From positions 1 to 6,300 of the forward strand of contig OMRF01000139.1 of assembly GCA_900313435.1 (NCBI GenBank): DNA of 6,300 nt, written 5' to 3'. The position numbers and the translations under genes are program-made. Source of the DNA: an uncultured Lachnospiraceae bacterium. GTDB taxonomy: Bacteria; Bacillota; Clostridia; Lachnospirales; Lachnospiraceae. Shown one piece after another: positions 5,264 to 6,300 of the stretch (position 1 is the stretch's first letter; each line of letters begins with the position of its first letter). The notes below the pieces were generated by a model. The model searched no databases. It worked only from the letters and a program-made list of their open reading frames with translations, and was not told the DNA's origin.

Positions 5264-6300
5264 ATGGCAAAGCAGACCGCTGCCGTATTCGGCGCAGGTG
5301 AAAAGGCTGTATGTGTAAAGAGATCCCTCACATCGGCGGATATCCTTGTCCAGTATTTCATCGTACAGGATAAGGAAGGGGTGCCGACTGAGATTGACGG
5401 TCTTCCGGTGATATCCGCCGAAGAGTTTTTCAACTTCAGGAAGGCGGGGATGCTTACGATAGTGAACGCGTCCGAGCCCGGCAAGAGTTCGGATCCCGTG
5501 GTCTACATAGCCCTTGATGAAAAGGACCAGGCCGCTGCCGCGTCGATCATGAGAGAGCATGATTACAATGAATACATGAAGGTGGAGGCGGATTCCTTCG
5601 GAAAGATGATGAAGAGGTATTATGATGCGCTTCACGTCTACCCTTCGGTAAAGGACATTCCCTCTGATGAAGAACTCTCAAGGGACGTCTTCCTTGCCCA
5701 GACCGTGAATGAGATCGAAGGTTCGCCCTCGGTGCGTTTTAACCCCGGCCCCTTTGCACATGTGATACAGACAGGAACCGCTGTTTCAAAGACCAGATTC
5801 GGATCGGAGAACGGTGGCAACGAGGAAAAGCCTATCCTTTATGATAATGCGGGCGAGAACATCTCTTTTCTCAACAAGTCTTACGGATTGCTGACCGCGC
5901 TTTACTGGATGTGGAAGAATACGGATGCGAAGGTGATCGGGCTTTCGCAGAAGAGGAGGATGCTCGATATCAAAAAGCATGAGCTTTATCTTCTCTTGAA
6001 GGGAGAACTGGATATCATACTTCCGTATCCCATGATATCACTGCCCTCCTGTGATGCGCACAGGAGTGGGGAACTTTTAAGAGAGGACTGGGAGGGGGTA
6101 AAGCAGGCTCTCTTTGAGCTGCATCCCGAAGGAAAGGACATCTTTGAAAAGGTCTTATCAAATCAATATGTCTATTCCGAGAGTCTTTTCATAGGTAGAA
6201 GGGAGATTGTGAACGACTACTGCGCCTGGCTTTTCCCGGTTCTTACGCAAGCCAAAAAATATATCCCGGCAAAGAGCGCTACGGAAACCTACCGCTACAA
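5264..6300 (+). CDS. Rossmann-like domain plus DUF4422 protein, probable surface-polysaccharide glycosyltransferase (3' truncated by window edge)
   Basis: The frame is open from ATG 5264 to the window end (345 full codons, no stop). AGGAG at 5252-5256 lies 7 bases before the ATG; an upstream in-frame TTG (5243) has no ribosome site. Residues 1-107 look like the nucleotide-binding-type fold often fused to capsule enzymes: AAVFGAGEKA (6-15), EIDGLPVISAEEF (43-55), then VVYIALDEKDQ (79-89). Residues 108-145 are a helical linker. From about 150 on, the protein matches DUF4422: NAGENISFLNKSYGLLTALY (195-214) followed by WMWKN, then VIGLSQKRRML (224-234), ILPYP (252-256) and DYCAWLFPVL (318-327). 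DUF4422 is linked to capsule or exopolysaccharide synthesis, but I know of no defined reaction. The usual signature GLCHYRRYF is altered here, with Gln-Lys where His-Tyr is expected (229-230). It is driven by its own promoter and probably opens a cell-surface glycan locus to the right. Confidence 0.75.
   Translation, partial: MAKQTAAVFGAGEKAVCVKRSLTSADILVQYFIVQDKEGVPTEIDGLPVISAEEFFNFRKAGMLTIVNASEPGKSSDPVVYIALDEKDQAAAASIMREHDYNEYMKVEADSFGKMMKRYYDALHVYPSVKDIPSDEELSRDVFLAQTVNEIEGSPSVRFNPGPFAHVIQTGTAVSKTRFGSENGGNEEKPILYDNAGENISFLNKSYGLLTALYWMWKNTDAKVIGLSQKRRMLDIKKHELYLLLKGELDIILPYPMISLPSCDAHRSGELLREDWEGVKQALFELHPEGKDIFEKVLSNQYVYSESLFIGRREIVNDYCAWLFPVLTQAKKYIPAKSATETYRY

Noticed and set aside
5120..5635. 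171-codon open frame on the minus strand
   Set aside because: It runs antisense through the htrA terminator, the promoter and the start of the DUF4422 gene, and its product resembles nothing I recognise.

Overview
The window carries six protein-coding genes, all on the + strand and tightly packed. It looks like a chromosomal segment of a Gram-positive, mid-GC Clostridia member, most plausibly of the Lachnospiraceae type. This is inferred from the group II (shared) ECF transporter module, AGGAG/AGAGGTGAT-type ribosome binding sites, a membrane-anchored HtrA with an Asn/Tyr/Met/Pro-rich cytoplasmic tail, and overall protein style. No search was run, so the taxonomy is an inference.

Layout. Positions 1-1979 hold the energy-coupling module of an ECF vitamin/micronutrient importer: the C-terminal third of EcfA1 (its start lies left of the window), complete EcfA2, and complete EcfT, which starts 22 bases inside ecfA2. 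After a 21-base gap comes a TTG-started enzyme I of the sugar phosphotransferase system (ptsI, 2001-3626). Nothing resembling a terminator separates these four genes, so they are probably co-transcribed. A 107-base intergenic region (3627-3733) follows. It holds an AT-rich inverted repeat that looks like an operator, and a strong ribosome binding site for an HtrA/DegP-like serine protease (3734-5134). A GC-rich hairpin with a short T-run at 5158-5187 ends that unit. A convincing sigma-A-type promoter (TTGCTT-N17-TATAAT, 5196-5224) then drives the last gene, 5264 to beyond the right edge. It encodes a protein with an N-terminal Rossmann-like domain and a DUF4422 (capsule/glycosyltransferase-associated) domain.

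How the genes relate. EcfA1, EcfA2 and EcfT form one complex that powers several substrate-binding S-components, none of which is encoded here. Enzyme I is the general entry point of PTS phosphoryl flow, and neither HPr nor any EII is visible here. HtrA is an extracytoplasmic quality-control protease. The final gene probably belongs to a surface polysaccharide locus continuing to the right. The window is mostly ordinary housekeeping sequence. The points most worth a second look are the ecfT-ptsI adjacency, residue changes beside the two catalytic sites of enzyme I, the inverted repeat before htrA, the palindrome inside the promoter of the last gene, and the altered signature motif in its DUF4422 domain. 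I found no CRISPR array, RNA gene, mobile element or clearly novel system.
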